This document shows, piece by piece, positions 20,619-33,978 of a stretch of 64,000 bases of DNA; the first letter of the stretch is position 1, and every line of letters starts with the position of its first letter. The stretch spans positions 1 to 64,000 of the forward strand of contig NZ_CP018839.1 in assembly GCF_001922305.1 (NCBI RefSeq), given 5' to 3'. This stretch comes from Thauera chlorobenzoica. GTDB taxonomy: Bacteria; Pseudomonadota; Gammaproteobacteria; Burkholderiales; Rhodocyclaceae. The notes beneath the pieces were generated by a model, which did not search any database, was not told the DNA's origin, and was given only the letters and a program-made list of their open reading frames with translations. A program made the position numbers and the translations under genes.

Positions 20619-21233
20619 CGCATTCCCCTCGTGCATTGCGCCGCCACACATCGGGCGTGGCGTTCCGGGTGCAGCCCTGCGGGGCAATGCCGATGGCCAG
20701 GAAGGTCGGAATGGACCGGGGCCGGACCGCCTCGACGGTCGATGGGCGGGAAGCTGGAGAAAGACCCGCGGCAGCTGCACGTTGAACGGGAAGCGCGGCG
20801 TGCGCGTCCCGGGCAAGGTGCCGTGCGGGGGGTGGGGCTCAGCCCCTGTGGTCTCCCCGCACGGCCTGGAAAAGCACGGCGGGAGACCCTGTGACCTTGA
20901 ATGCGAGCTGGGTCGCGAGATCGCGCAGCGGCGACAGGATGCCACGCGCGCGCAAGCCGGCACCCGCGCGCAGCGAAGCGCGGCACAGGGCGGGGCGGAG
21001 GCGGGCGGGCAGGGTCACGCGGTGCTCAATCGATGGGAAAGGGCGGATTGTAGGCCAGGATGGCCGATCTGTACGAGGACCTGGGCGAGCCCCGCACCCA
21101 GCCCACACAGCGGCTGGAGCAGAAGTACAGTTGCAGCGCAGCACGATCTGGATTGCAATTCATCCATTACGTGGATGATTTTCAACCACTTGCCGGTTGA
21201 TTTTCGGCATCTCTCGACCGTAAAGTGGTGCTC
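20619..21233. other. Region of about 600 bases without a convincing gene
   Basis: Between the divergent beta-helix gene and the ATPase gene no reading frame looks like a protein. A 46-codon frame from ATG 21060 to the stop at 21198-21200 (MADLYEDLGEPRTQ...) has a weak AGG ahead of it, but I recognise nothing in it. The 3' third is AT-richer and carries two inverted repeats near the ATPase gene. Confidence 0.5.
21160..21199. promoter_or_regulatory. Two inverted repeats upstream of the AAA_14 ATPase gene
   Basis: TCATCCA (21160-21166) is mirrored by TGGATGA (21172-21178) around TTACG, and CAACC (21183-21187) by GGTTG (21195-21199). They lie 35-75 bases before the ATG at 21234 in an AT-rich patch, a good place for an operator. 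No regulator gene is adjacent, so self-regulation or a remote regulator would be needed. Confidence 0.45.
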
Positions 21234-22526
21234 ATGTACGACCGCCACATCGCCCCGCTGCTCATCCAAGCCCTGGCCGACACGCCCGTCGTACTGCTCA
21301 ACGGCGCTCGCCAGACCGGCAAAAGCACGCTTGCGCAGTCGCTGCCCGAAGCCACGCCGCGGCGCTACCTGACGCTGGACGATCACACCACGCTCGCTGC
21401 CGCGCACGCCGACCCGGCCGGTTTCATCGCGGGACTGTCGGGGCCGGTCGTGATCGACGAGATCCAGCGCGCGCCCGGGCTCTTCCTCGCCATCAAGGCC
21501 GCGGTGGATCGCGATCGCAGCCGCGGCCAGGCCGCCGGCCGCTTCCTGCTCACCGGGTCGGCCAACGTGATGCTCCTGCCCGCCCTGGCGGACTCGCTCG
21601 CCGGCCGCATGGAGATCGCGCCGCTCACGCCCTTGTCCTGCGCCGAGCGGGCCGGCGACCCCGGGTTCAATCGGGCCGACTGGCTCTTCGACGGCGAGCT
21701 CTCCACCCTGCCGTTGCCACCCTGCGAGCGCGCCGACTTCATCGACACCCTGCTCGCCGGCGGCTTCCCCGAGGCGGTCGCGCGCAGCAGCCCGCGCCGC
21801 CGCGAGGCCTGGTTCGACAGCTACCTGCAGGCCGTGCTGCAGCGCGACGTGCGCGAACTGGCCAGGCTCGAGCAACTCGCCGAACTGCCCAATCTCGTGC
21901 AACTACTCGCCCATCGCAGCGCCAGCCTGCTCAATTTTGCCGAGCTCGCACGCAGCACCGGCCTCGCACAGACCACGCTCAAGCGCTACTTCACCCTGCT
22001 CGAGACCCTCTTCCTGATCCACCGCGTGCCCGCCTGGGAGCGCAACCCGGCCAAGCGCCTGGTCAAGACCGCAAAGCTCTTCCTGCCCGATTCCGGCCTG
22101 CTCGCCCACCTCGCCGGCCACCGCGCAGACACGCTCGGCAGGGCCGCCGGCCTGCCCGGCGAGCTGGTCGAGACCTTCGTCTGCGCCGAACTGTTGAAGC
22201 ACCTCGCCTTCTCGGCGCGCGGCCTGTCGCTGTGGCACTACCGCACCCAGACCGGTATCGAGGTCGATTTCGTGCTCGAGGACCGCCACGGCAAGCTGAC
22301 CGGCATCGAGGTCAAGGCCGCCGCCACGGTGGCCGGCAAGGACTTCAAGGGACTGCGGCATCTGCAGGAGACCGAAGCCGGACGTTTCCAGCGCGGCATC
22401 GTGCTCCATACCGGGCGCGAATGCGTCGCCTTCGGCGAGCAGCTGTTCGCGGTACCGATGTCGGTGTGGTGGGCCAGGCTCGCCACCGGCGCCCGCTCGC
22501 ACGGCCCGTCCGCCTCCCTTCCCTGA
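21234..22526 (+). CDS. AAA_14/DUF4143 family ATPase
   Basis: The 430-residue product has Walker A NGARQTGKST near residue 23, the strand RRYLTLDD, a Walker B VVIDEIQRAPGLF near 75 and a sensor segment RFLLTGSANVMLL, all of the AAA_14 type. The C-terminal half is DUF4143, with a winged-helix segment LLNFAELARSTGLAQTTLKRY and a nuclease-like fold (GIEVDFVLE, then TGIEVKAAA near residue 360) whose D-x(n)-E-x-K pattern is that of PD-(D/E)xK enzymes. Function of this widespread family is unknown; it often lies in accessory regions. ATG 21234 was chosen; GTG 21225 is an alternative. Confidence 0.88.
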   Translation: MYDRHIAPLLIQALADTPVVLLNGARQTGKSTLAQSLPEATPRRYLTLDDHTTLAAAHADPAGFIAGLSGPVVIDEIQRAPGLFLAIKAAVDRDRSRGQAAGRFLLTGSANVMLLPALADSLAGRMEIAPLTPLSCAERAGDPGFNRADWLFDGELSTLPLPPCERADFIDTLLAGGFPEAVARSSPRRREAWFDSYLQAVLQRDVRELARLEQLAELPNLVQLLAHRSASLLNFAELARSTGLAQTTLKRYFTLLETLFLIHRVPAWERNPAKRLVKTAKLFLPDSGLLAHLAGHRADTLGRAAGLPGELVETFVCAELLKHLAFSARGLSLWHYRTQTGIEVDFVLEDRHGKLTGIEVKAAATVAGKDFKGLRHLQETEAGRFQRGIVLHTGRECVAFGEQLFAVPMSVWWARLATGARSHGPSASLP

Positions 22527-22538
22527 CCGCGAAACCTC

Positions 22539-22608
22539 TTGAAAAGCGCCCTCTTCATCGACTTCGACAACGTCCTTGCTCCGGCCTGCGCAAGCTGCAG
22601 CGCGGGGA
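22539..22608 (+). pseudogene. Frameshifted N-terminal stub of a NYN-domain gene
   Basis: A TTG at 22539 opens KSALFIDFDNV, the conserved first strand of NYN (PIN-like RNase) proteins. Family members then read Y-S-G-L-R-K-L; here the bases after GTC are CTTGC instead of one codon, and SGLRKLQRGD follows in another frame. Similarity stops after about 70 bases. The gene is therefore both frameshifted and cut off, 12 bases after the ATPase stop. Confidence 0.6.
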
Positions 22609-22690
22609 CGGTCGCCGCGGCGCAGCTGCCCACGTCGTCAGCGGCCCGGCGCTGCAGCATCAACGCCCGCCCCTCATCCGAGCACCGACC

Positions 22691-23221
22691 ATGTCCACCC
22701 ACGCACACCGCCGCCCCCCCGACTCCCTCGCCGGCTACCCGCCGGCGCTGGTGCATCAGGTCACAACGCTGATCGAACAGGGCGGCTTCGCCGACGCGCT
22801 GCGCCGGCGCTATCCGCAGGCGCACGACGTGCGTTCCGACCGTGCGCTCCACGACTACGTCCAGGCGCTCAAGGCCGCGCACCTGCGCAGCGCGCCGCCG
22901 CTCGCCAAGGTGCGCTTCGACAACACCCTGCACGTGATCCGCAACGCGCTCGGCACCCACACCGCGGTCTCGCGCGTGCAGGGCGCGCGCCTCCAGGCCA
23001 AGCGCGAGATCCGCATCGCCACCCTGTTCCGCGCGGCGCCGGAGGCCTTCCTGCGCATGATCGTGGTGCACGAGCTCGCCCACCTGCGTGTGCGCGATCA
23101 CGACAAGGCCTTCTACCAGCTCTGCCTGCACCTGGAACCGGACTACCACCAGTACGAGTTCGACCTGCGCGCCTACCTCGCCTACCGCGCGGCGGGCGGC
23201 GAGGCGCTGTGGGGGGCGTAG
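22691..23221 (+). CDS. YgjP-like (M48/DUF45 type) metallopeptidase-fold protein
   Basis: The 176-residue product carries HELAHLRVRDHDKAFYQLCLHLEPDY near residue 119; HExxH with the downstream DHDKAFY is the zinc site of YgjP/DUF45 proteins. The N-terminal 80 residues are helical and unlike E. coli YgjP. The true substrate in this family is unclear: a UTP pyrophosphatase activity was assigned to some members and peptidase activity to others. ATG 22691 starts it after the NYN stub; it is convergent with katG. Confidence 0.82.
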   Translation: MSTHAHRRPPDSLAGYPPALVHQVTTLIEQGGFADALRRRYPQAHDVRSDRALHDYVQALKAAHLRSAPPLAKVRFDNTLHVIRNALGTHTAVSRVQGARLQAKREIRIATLFRAAPEAFLRMIVVHELAHLRVRDHDKAFYQLCLHLEPDYHQYEFDLRAYLAYRAAGGEALWGA

Positions 23222-23288
23222 GAAACGAAACCGCCCACCCCGCGCAGCTGCACGGGGTGGGCGGGACGGGGCTGCGACGACGGCCGGG

Positions 23289-27528
<4,240 letters not shown>

Positions 27529-27574
27529 GCTCCGGCCCCGCCCGCCGATCCGCCCCCATCCGGCTTTCCTGTCC

Positions 27575-28585
27575 TTACTTGCCCTGTTGCGCCCCGCCTT
27601 CCCGGAGCGGGCCGTACTCCACCGGCACCCAGGCGTAGCCGGTCGCCTCCGGGCGCACGCGGCCCAGCCCGGGAAAGGGCAGGTGCGCGCCGGCAACCCA
27701 CCAGCCCTCGTTCGCCGCCCGGGCGAGGATGGCCGCGCGGGAGCGGACCGCCTGCGCCGGGTCCACATCGAATTCGATCGACACGACGGGGCGGGCGAAC
27801 TGGACCCCATGGGCGTGGATGATGTCGCCCCAGATCAGCAGGCGCTCGGCCCCCGACTGCAGCAGGTACGACACGTGCCCCGGCGTGTGCCCGGGGGTCG
27901 GGACGACGCCGATCCCGCCCGGCAGGGTTTCGGTTTCGCCCTTGGCGAAGGTCCGGAACCGGCCTTGTTCCACGTACGGCGCAAGCGCCGCCCGCGCCAT
28001 CCCGAAGAACGCCCGGCGCGCTTCGGGCGCCGTTGCGGCGGCGCCGGGATCGAGCCAGTAGTCCGCATCCTGTTTCGCCCCCCACACCGTCGCGCGCGAA
28101 AACACGGCCTGGCCTTCGGCCGAAACCAGGCCGCAAACATGATCGGGGTGCAGGTGGGTCAGCAGCACCGTATCGACCTCTTCGGGGCGGTAGCCCGCCG
28201 CCCGCAGGTTGTCGACGAGATGGCCCATGCTCGGGCCGAAACAGCGCGCCGCGCCGGCGTCCACCAGGATCAGGTTGTTCCCGTCATGCACCAGGTAGGC
28301 ATTGACCGCGGTCTGCACACCGTCCTCGCCGGCCTGGAAGCTGCGCGCGAGCAGGGTCTGGATTTCCTTCGCCTCGAGCCCCTGCAGCAGCTGCGGCGCA
28401 AGCCTGACATAGCCGTCATAGAGGGCGGTGACCGTATGCCCGCCGAGGGCCTGGTGGAAGAATCCGGGCACCTGGACCGAAGGTGGCGGCGGCACGCCTT
28501 GGGCGCCGGCAGCCGAAGCCGCCAGTCCGAACGCAGCGACCGCCAGCAGGCGGCGAACGGGAGTGAAACGAAAATGAGCGCGCAT
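27575..28585 (-). CDS. Secreted metallo-beta-lactamase-fold hydrolase
   Basis: The 336-residue product has an N-terminal signal sequence (RRLLAVAAFGLAASAAGAQG) and the metallo-beta-lactamase metal motif THLHPDHVCGL near residue 143, with further ligands in TPGHTPGHVSYLL and WGDIIHAHG. It therefore should bind two zinc ions in the periplasm. The family includes lactonases and other hydrolases; the substrate is not known. It is convergent with gpmI and lies about 150 bases downstream of the MFS gene on the same strand. Confidence 0.85.
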   Translation of the reverse strand: MRAHFRFTPVRRLLAVAAFGLAASAAGAQGVPPPPSVQVPGFFHQALGGHTVTALYDGYVRLAPQLLQGLEAKEIQTLLARSFQAGEDGVQTAVNAYLVHDGNNLILVDAGAARCFGPSMGHLVDNLRAAGYRPEEVDTVLLTHLHPDHVCGLVSAEGQAVFSRATVWGAKQDADYWLDPGAAATAPEARRAFFGMARAALAPYVEQGRFRTFAKGETETLPGGIGVVPTPGHTPGHVSYLLQSGAERLLIWGDIIHAHGVQFARPVVSIEFDVDPAQAVRSRAAILARAANEGWWVAGAHLPFPGLGRVRPEATGYAWVPVEYGPLREGGAQQGK

Positions 28586-28735
28586 CGGGGGATCTCCAAC
28601 GGAACGAGGGGAAACGGACCTCCGGCCCGGCCCGCATCATAGCCCCGGATCGGCAACGCCGCCCGGCGTCAGCGCCCGGACGCGGTGCCGGCTCAGCGCC
28701 GCGCGCGGCACCGGGCCGGGTGCGCGCGCGTCCGC

Positions 28736-29914
28736 TCACGCCGCCGGGCGCGCCTGCCGGCGCCGGCGCACGCCGAGCCAGAGCAGGGCGAGGCCGGTGA
28801 GCAGGACCGGCACCAGCGAGCCGAGGTTGAGCAGCGTCCACCCCTGGGTCGTCACCAGCGCGCCGGAAGCGAACGAGGTCAGCGCCATCGTCGCGAACAC
28901 GGCGAAGTTGATCGCGGCCTGGGCCTTGTCCTTTTCTTCCGGCCGGTAGGCCTGCATCGCCAGCGTCGTGCTGCCGGTGAACAGGAAGTTCCAGCCCACC
29001 CCGAGGAGGAACAGCCCGACCAGGAAGTGGTGCAGGTCCTGCCCGGAGAGCGCAACCGCGATGCACGCCGCGTTGAGCACGACGCCCGCCCCCATGATCC
29101 TCAGCACCCCGAAGCGCTTGATCAGGTGGCCGGTGAAGAAGCCCGGCGCGAACATGCCGATGACGTGCCATTCGAGGACCAGCGCGGCATCGGCGAAGGG
29201 CATCCCGCACACATCCATCGCCAGCGGCGTCGCCGCCATCAGCAGGTTCATGACGCCGTAGCCGAGCGCCGCCCCGGCGGTGGCGACGATGAACTCGGGC
29301 TGGCGCGCGATCGCCCCCAGCGCACGGCCGGACGCCGCGCTGCCGACCCGCGCCGGTTCGGGCGGGAAGCGGATCGCGGCCATCACCGCCATCGACGCCA
29401 GCGCCACCGCGGCGAGCGCGAGATACGAGCCGAGGAACGGCATTCCCAGCGTGTCGCGGGTGTGGTTGGCGAGGTTGGGGCCGACCACCGCCCCGATCAG
29501 GCCGCCCGCCAGCACCAGCGAGACCGCTTTTTCGCGGAACGCGGGCGGCGCCAGCTCGCCCGCGGCAAAGCGGTAGAGCTGGCCGTTGGCGCTGTAATAG
29601 CCGGCGACCACCGTGCCCGCGACGAGCAGCCAGAAGCTCCCGACCGAGAGCGCGAACGCGCACAGTAGCACGCTCAGGAAGGCGACCAGCAGGCCGAGCT
29701 GGAACGAGACCTTGCGCCCCCAGCGCTGCTGGCTGCGCGCCACCAGCCCGGTCGACAGCGCGCCGCCGACGACGTAGCCCATCACCGGCAGCGTCGCCAT
29801 CCAGGGGACCGACGCCAGGCGCAGCCCGACCAGCCCGTTGATGGCGATGAAGACCACGTTGTTGGTCAGGAACAGGCCCTGCGCGATCGCCAGCAGCCAG
29901 AGGTTCTTTTTCAC
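28736..29914 (-). CDS. Major facilitator superfamily transporter
   Basis: The 392-residue product has twelve predicted membrane segments and the loop 2-3 signature SQQRWGRKVSFQLG near residue 64 (compare G-x-x-x-D-R-x-G-R-R). An Arg-rich tail (GVRRRRQARPAA) closes it. It begins 10 bases after the LysE-type exporter on the same strand, so the two are one transcript. The substrate cannot be told from the sequence. It resembles drug or small-molecule exporters. Confidence 0.88.
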   Translation of the reverse strand: MKKNLWLLAIAQGLFLTNNVVFIAINGLVGLRLASVPWMATLPVMGYVVGGALSTGLVARSQQRWGRKVSFQLGLLVAFLSVLLCAFALSVGSFWLLVAGTVVAGYYSANGQLYRFAAGELAPPAFREKAVSLVLAGGLIGAVVGPNLANHTRDTLGMPFLGSYLALAAVALASMAVMAAIRFPPEPARVGSAASGRALGAIARQPEFIVATAGAALGYGVMNLLMAATPLAMDVCGMPFADAALVLEWHVIGMFAPGFFTGHLIKRFGVLRIMGAGVVLNAACIAVALSGQDLHHFLVGLFLLGVGWNFLFTGSTTLAMQAYRPEEKDKAQAAINFAVFATMALTSFASGALVTTQGWTLLNLGSLVPVLLTGLALLWLGVRRRRQARPAA

Positions 29915-29924
29915 CCGTTCGCCC

Positions 29925-30557
29925 TCACAGCGAATGCGCCGAGGACGCCAGCTTCAGCCCCAGCGCCGCCATCACCCCACCCGCGGCGCGGTCGATCCAC
30001 CTCTTGCAGCACAGGTAGGTGCGGCGCGGCTGTGCGGCCGAAAGCATCACCGCGACCAGGGCATACCAGGTCGTCTCGATGACGAACACCAGGGCGGTGA
30101 TCGCGATGCCGACCGCGAGCACGGCGCCATTCGGCAGGAAGGCGGCGAAAACGCTCGCGTACACGATCGCGGCCTTGGGGTTGCTGAGCTGGGTGCCCAG
30201 CCCCAGGAGCAGCGATCGCAGCGCGCCGCCGCCGCCGTCTCCGGGCGCGGCCTGCGCCGCCAGGGGCTGCTTCGCCCCGCGCCAGATCATCACGCCGAGA
30301 TAGAGCAGGTAGATTCCGCCGCCGATCTTGAGGGCGACGTACAGGGCGGGCACGGAAACCAGCACCGCCTGCAGCCCGACCAGGGCCGCGACCGCGAACA
30401 CGACGCCGCCGAGGCCCATCCCGACCGCCGCCGCGAGCCCGTTCACGCGGCCGGCGCACACCGCGGTGCGCGCGATCATGACGAAGCTGGGCCCGGGACT
30501 GACCGTGCCGACGATGAGGACGCCGACGATCCCTGCAAGTGAGAATATTTCATTCAT
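29925..30557 (-). CDS. LysE/RhtB-family amino-acid exporter
   Basis: The 210-residue product has the LysE-family opening: a membrane segment with SPGPSFVMIARTAV near residue 20, the usual G-P-G/S-P motif, and six predicted membrane segments, including GGGIYLLYLGVMIWRG and GTQLSNPKAAIVYASVFAAF. Family members export amino acids such as lysine, homoserine or threonine, but the substrate cannot be assigned. The start at 30557 follows a short in-frame leader that was rejected. It is followed 10 bases later by the MFS gene. Confidence 0.88.
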   Translation of the reverse strand: MNEIFSLAGIVGVLIVGTVSPGPSFVMIARTAVCAGRVNGLAAAVGMGLGGVVFAVAALVGLQAVLVSVPALYVALKIGGGIYLLYLGVMIWRGAKQPLAAQAAPGDGGGGALRSLLLGLGTQLSNPKAAIVYASVFAAFLPNGAVLAVGIAITALVFVIETTWYALVAVMLSAAQPRRTYLCCKRWIDRAAGGVMAALGLKLASSAHSL

Positions 30558-30664
30558 GATTTTTCCCGGCGAAAGGCGGAGGATACCGCAGCACACCCGT
30601 TCGGGCAGCGGCGCGCACGCCCCCGCACTCGGGCATACTGGCGCGCCCAGCGCCGGAGTGCCCC

Positions 30665-31681
30665 ATGTCCTCGTCCCTCACCGACCTGCTCGCCGCCGCC
30701 CTCGCCGCCCGCGCGCCCCTGATCGAACGGCTCGCCGCCGAGCAGACCGACGCCTACCGCCTGTTCCACGGCACCGCCGAAGGCGCACCCGGCCTCACCG
30801 TCGACCGCTACGGCGCCACCCTGCTGGTCCAGACCTTCCACCGCCCGCTCGAGCCCGGGCACCTCGCCGAACTGCAGGCGTTCTACGCCGCCGCGCTGCC
30901 CGGCCTGGCGCTGGTCTGGAACGACCGCAGCGGCAGGCACTCGCGCATCGCCAATGCGCTCCCGCCCGAGCACCAGGCGCGGGCCGAAGAACCCGGCGAA
31001 TTCAGCGAACTCGGCGTGCGCTACCGCTTCCAGGCGCGCCACGGCGGGCAGGACCCGTGGCTGTTCCTCGACCTGCGCGCGGCGCGCCGGCGGGTGATGG
31101 AGGAGGCAGCGGGGAAGTCGCTGCTCAACGTCTTCGCCTACACCTGCGGCGTCGGCGTCGCCGCCGCGAAGGCCGGCGCGCGCCACGTCGTCAATGTCGA
31201 CTTCGCCGAATCCAGCCTCGCCGTCGGCAAGGACAACGCCCGCCTCAACGCGCTGCCGATCCGCTTGCGCTTCATCAAGTCCGACGCCTTCGCCGCCCTG
31301 CGCCAGTACGCCGGCCTCGGCCAGCCGAAGATGGTGCGCGGCAAGCACCTGCCGTCGTTTCCCGTGCTCGAGCCGCAGCGCTTCGAGCTCGTCTTCCTCG
31401 ATCCGCCGCGCTACGCCAAAAGCCCGTTCGGGGTGGTCGACCTGATCAAGGACTACGCCGCCCTGTTCAAGCCCGCCCTGCTCGCCACCGCCGAAGGCGG
31501 CACCCTGATCTGCTGCAACAACGTCGCCCAGGTGCACCGCGACGCCTGGCTCGAGCAGCTCGAACGCAGCGCGCGCAAGGCCGGACGGGCGCTGCGCGAG
31601 GCACAGTGGATCGCCCCCGAAGCGGACTTCCCCAGCATCGACGGCAATCCGCCGCTGAAAGTGCTGCTGCTGCGGGTGTGA
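30665..31681 (+). CDS. Class I SAM-dependent methyltransferase, RlmI-like
   Basis: The 338-residue product resembles the RlmI/RlmK group of 23S rRNA methyltransferases. It has the RNA-binding EEHI-like middle (YRLFHGTAEGAPGLTVDRYG near residue 30), the SAM motif LLNVFAYTCGVGVAAAKAGA near 155, and the catalytic-pocket motif VFLDPPRYAKSP near 243. Unlike E. coli RlmI (about 396 residues) it lacks the N-terminal PUA domain. The target base is not determined. It is divergent from the LysE-type gene. Confidence 0.82.
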   Translation: MSSSLTDLLAAALAARAPLIERLAAEQTDAYRLFHGTAEGAPGLTVDRYGATLLVQTFHRPLEPGHLAELQAFYAAALPGLALVWNDRSGRHSRIANALPPEHQARAEEPGEFSELGVRYRFQARHGGQDPWLFLDLRAARRRVMEEAAGKSLLNVFAYTCGVGVAAAKAGARHVVNVDFAESSLAVGKDNARLNALPIRLRFIKSDAFAALRQYAGLGQPKMVRGKHLPSFPVLEPQRFELVFLDPPRYAKSPFGVVDLIKDYAALFKPALLATAEGGTLICCNNVAQVHRDAWLEQLERSARKAGRALREAQWIAPEADFPSIDGNPPLKVLLLRV

Positions 31682-31787
31682 GCGGCCGCGCCGCCCTGGC
31701 CGCGGCGCCGCGCTGCGGCGATAATCGCACGCTGCGCAAGCGGATCAGGAATGCCGACCCCAACATGCCGACTCATCAGCACTAGCC

Positions 31788-32879
31788 ATGACCCAGGCCC
31801 ACCGCTGGCACCGCCTGAAGCGCCTGCTGCAGAGCGAACTGCAGCAGCTGACGGCGATCAACCCGAGCGACCGCCTCTGGCAGATGCCGGTCGCGGCGGC
31901 GCTCGCCACCGGCCTGCCGCTGCTCATCGGGGTGTATTTCGGGCACATGGATTACGGCCTGATCTCGATGCTGGGCGGGCTCGTGTTCCTGTATCTGCCC
32001 AACACCCCGCTGTCGCACCGCATGGTGTGGCTGATGGCCTGCAGCTTCGGCATGGCGGCCTGCTTCACCCTGGGGGTGATGAGCCATTTCTTTCCGCTGC
32101 TGATGACCTGGGTGCTGATCTTCATCGCCATCCTGGCCACCATGGTGTGCCGCTACTACGGCCTCGGACCGCCGGGCAGCCTGTTCTTCATCATGGCCGC
32201 GGCGATCGGCGCCTTCTCACCGGGCGAAGTGCTGGAGGTGCCGCTCAAGGTCGGCCTGCTGAGCATGGGCGCGCTGCTCGCGGTGCTGATCGCCTTCTTC
32301 TACAGCCTCTACAGCCTGCGCCTGCGGGCGGCCGAAGCGGTGCCGCCGCGCCCGCCGCCGAGCTTCGACTTCGTCGTCTTCGACGCCGTCGTGATCGGCG
32401 CCTTCGTCGGCATTTCGCTCGCGCTGGCCCAGGCGCTGCAGCTCGAACGCCCCTACTGGGTGCCGGTGAGCTGCCTCGCGGTGATCCAGGGCGTGTCCCT
32501 GCGTGCGGTGTGGGACAAGCAGCTGCACCGCGTCCTCGGCACCGCGATCGGCCTGCTGCTGTCCTGGGGCCTGCTGCTGGCGCTGGGGCCGTGGAGCATC
32601 GCCCTGCTGATGGTCGTGCTCGTCTTCGTCATCGAGACCACCGTGGTCCGCCACTACGGCTTCGCGGTGATCTTCATCACCCCGCTGACGATCTTCCTCG
32701 CCGAAGCCGCCACCCTCGGGCAGGCGGCGCCCGCGGTGCTGATCGAGGCCCGCTTCATCGACACCGTGCTCGGCTGCATCGTCGGCCTCGCCGGCGCGGC
32801 CTGCCTCCACAGCCCGCGCTTCCGCGCCGTCGTCGGCCGCCAGCTGCGCCGCCTGACGCCGTCGCGCCTCATACGCTGA
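31788..32879 (+). CDS. FUSC-family inner-membrane protein
   Basis: The 363-residue product shows two blocks of about five to six membrane segments separated by a cytoplasmic stretch, the FUSC/aromatic-acid-exporter-like layout. The second block includes ERPYWVPVSCLAVIQGVSLRAVWDKQLHRVLGTAIG, where E/R-P-Y-W-V-P and the H-R-x-x-G-T motif are FUSC hallmarks. It starts 106 bases after the methyltransferase. Members export fusaric acid or aromatic acids; the substrate here is unknown. Confidence 0.85.
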   Translation: MTQAHRWHRLKRLLQSELQQLTAINPSDRLWQMPVAAALATGLPLLIGVYFGHMDYGLISMLGGLVFLYLPNTPLSHRMVWLMACSFGMAACFTLGVMSHFFPLLMTWVLIFIAILATMVCRYYGLGPPGSLFFIMAAAIGAFSPGEVLEVPLKVGLLSMGALLAVLIAFFYSLYSLRLRAAEAVPPRPPPSFDFVVFDAVVIGAFVGISLALAQALQLERPYWVPVSCLAVIQGVSLRAVWDKQLHRVLGTAIGLLLSWGLLLALGPWSIALLMVVLVFVIETTVVRHYGFAVIFITPLTIFLAEAATLGQAAPAVLIEARFIDTVLGCIVGLAGAACLHSPRFRAVVGRQLRRLTPSRLIR

Positions 32880-32940
32880 ACCGCCTGGCACGTCCGCCGC
32901 CCTGCACCTGTCATCACCCGCCTGTTTCCCGGAGACCGTC

Positions 32941-33840
32941 TTGTTCCCGAGCTCGCCAATCCGCTACGTCGAACCCCTGTTCCGCCCGCCGAGTGAGGCC
33001 GATTCGCTGATCCTGCCGCTCACCGACGGCTGCTCGTGGAACCGGTGCAGCTTCTGCGAAATGTACACCGCGCCGCAAAAGCGCTTCCGCCCCCGCGACG
33101 AGACCGAAGTACTGGACAGCATCCGCCGCAGCGCCGAACGCTACGGCAGCCGCATCCGCCGCGTGTTCCTCGCCGACGGCGACGCCCTGGTGCTGTCGAC
33201 GCGGCGCCTGCTCGCCACCCTCGAGGCGATCCGCACCCATCTGCCATCGGTGCACCGGGTGTCGAGCTACTGCCTGGCACGCAACCTCAAGAACAAGTCC
33301 GTCGCCGAGCTGCGGGCGCTCGCCGAAGCCGGCCTCAAGCTCGCCTATCTGGGCGCCGAATCGGGCGACGACGAAGTCCTCGCCCGGGTGAACAAGGGCG
33401 AAACCTTCGATTCCGCGCGCGCCGCCCTCGACAAGCTCGGCGACGCCGGCATCAGCCGCTCGGTGATGATCCTCAACGGCCTCGGCGGCGAAGCGCTCAG
33501 CACCCAGCATGCCGAGCACTCCGCCCGCCTCGCCAACGCCACCCAGCCCGAATACCTGTCGACGCTGGTGCTCACCCTGCACGGCGGCGGCACCCGCTTC
33601 CGCCAGGCCTGGCCGCAATGGCAGCCCCTCGCGCAGCACGGCCTGTTCCGCGAGATGGAACGCTTCCTGTCCGCGCTGGAGCTGCGACGCACCGTGTTCC
33701 GTGCCGACCACATCTCCAATGCGCTGGTGCTCAAGGGCACCCTCGGCGCCGACAAGGCACGCCTGCTGGCCGAGATCGGCACCGCCCTCGAACACCCCAA
33801 GGCGGCGCCCCTGCGCCCGTCCTGGACACGCAGCCTGTAG
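32941..33840 (+). CDS. Radical SAM protein
   Basis: The 299-residue product has the iron-sulphur motif GCSWNRCSFCEMY near residue 30. The spacing is C-x4-C-x2-C, one longer than the standard C-x3-C-x2-C, a variant known in some radical SAM groups. A TIM-barrel-like run with FLADGDAL, SSYCLAR, LAYLGAESGDDEVL and MILNGLGGE follows. The start is TTG 32941, with a GGAG just upstream; it would otherwise begin inside the barrel. Function unknown. It is preceded by FUSC 61 bases upstream. Confidence 0.85.
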   Translation: MFPSSPIRYVEPLFRPPSEADSLILPLTDGCSWNRCSFCEMYTAPQKRFRPRDETEVLDSIRRSAERYGSRIRRVFLADGDALVLSTRRLLATLEAIRTHLPSVHRVSSYCLARNLKNKSVAELRALAEAGLKLAYLGAESGDDEVLARVNKGETFDSARAALDKLGDAGISRSVMILNGLGGEALSTQHAEHSARLANATQPEYLSTLVLTLHGGGTRFRQAWPQWQPLAQHGLFREMERFLSALELRRTVFRADHISNALVLKGTLGADKARLLAEIGTALEHPKAAPLRPSWTRSL

Positions 33841-33978
33841 CGCCCGCCACCGATCAAGGCCCGCCCCCTTACCCTTGGCACAGCCCCTGGACTAATATCG
33901 AAGTTCGGTATCGAAGCCCGATCGGCCGCCACGATCTGCCCCGAACCCACCCGCCCCTGCAACGGTGAGGACTCGAAA

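Noticed and set aside
21060..21200. 46-codon frame before the AAA_14 ATPase
   Set aside because: Weak ribosome site and no recognisable similarity; kept only as a note in the gap entry.
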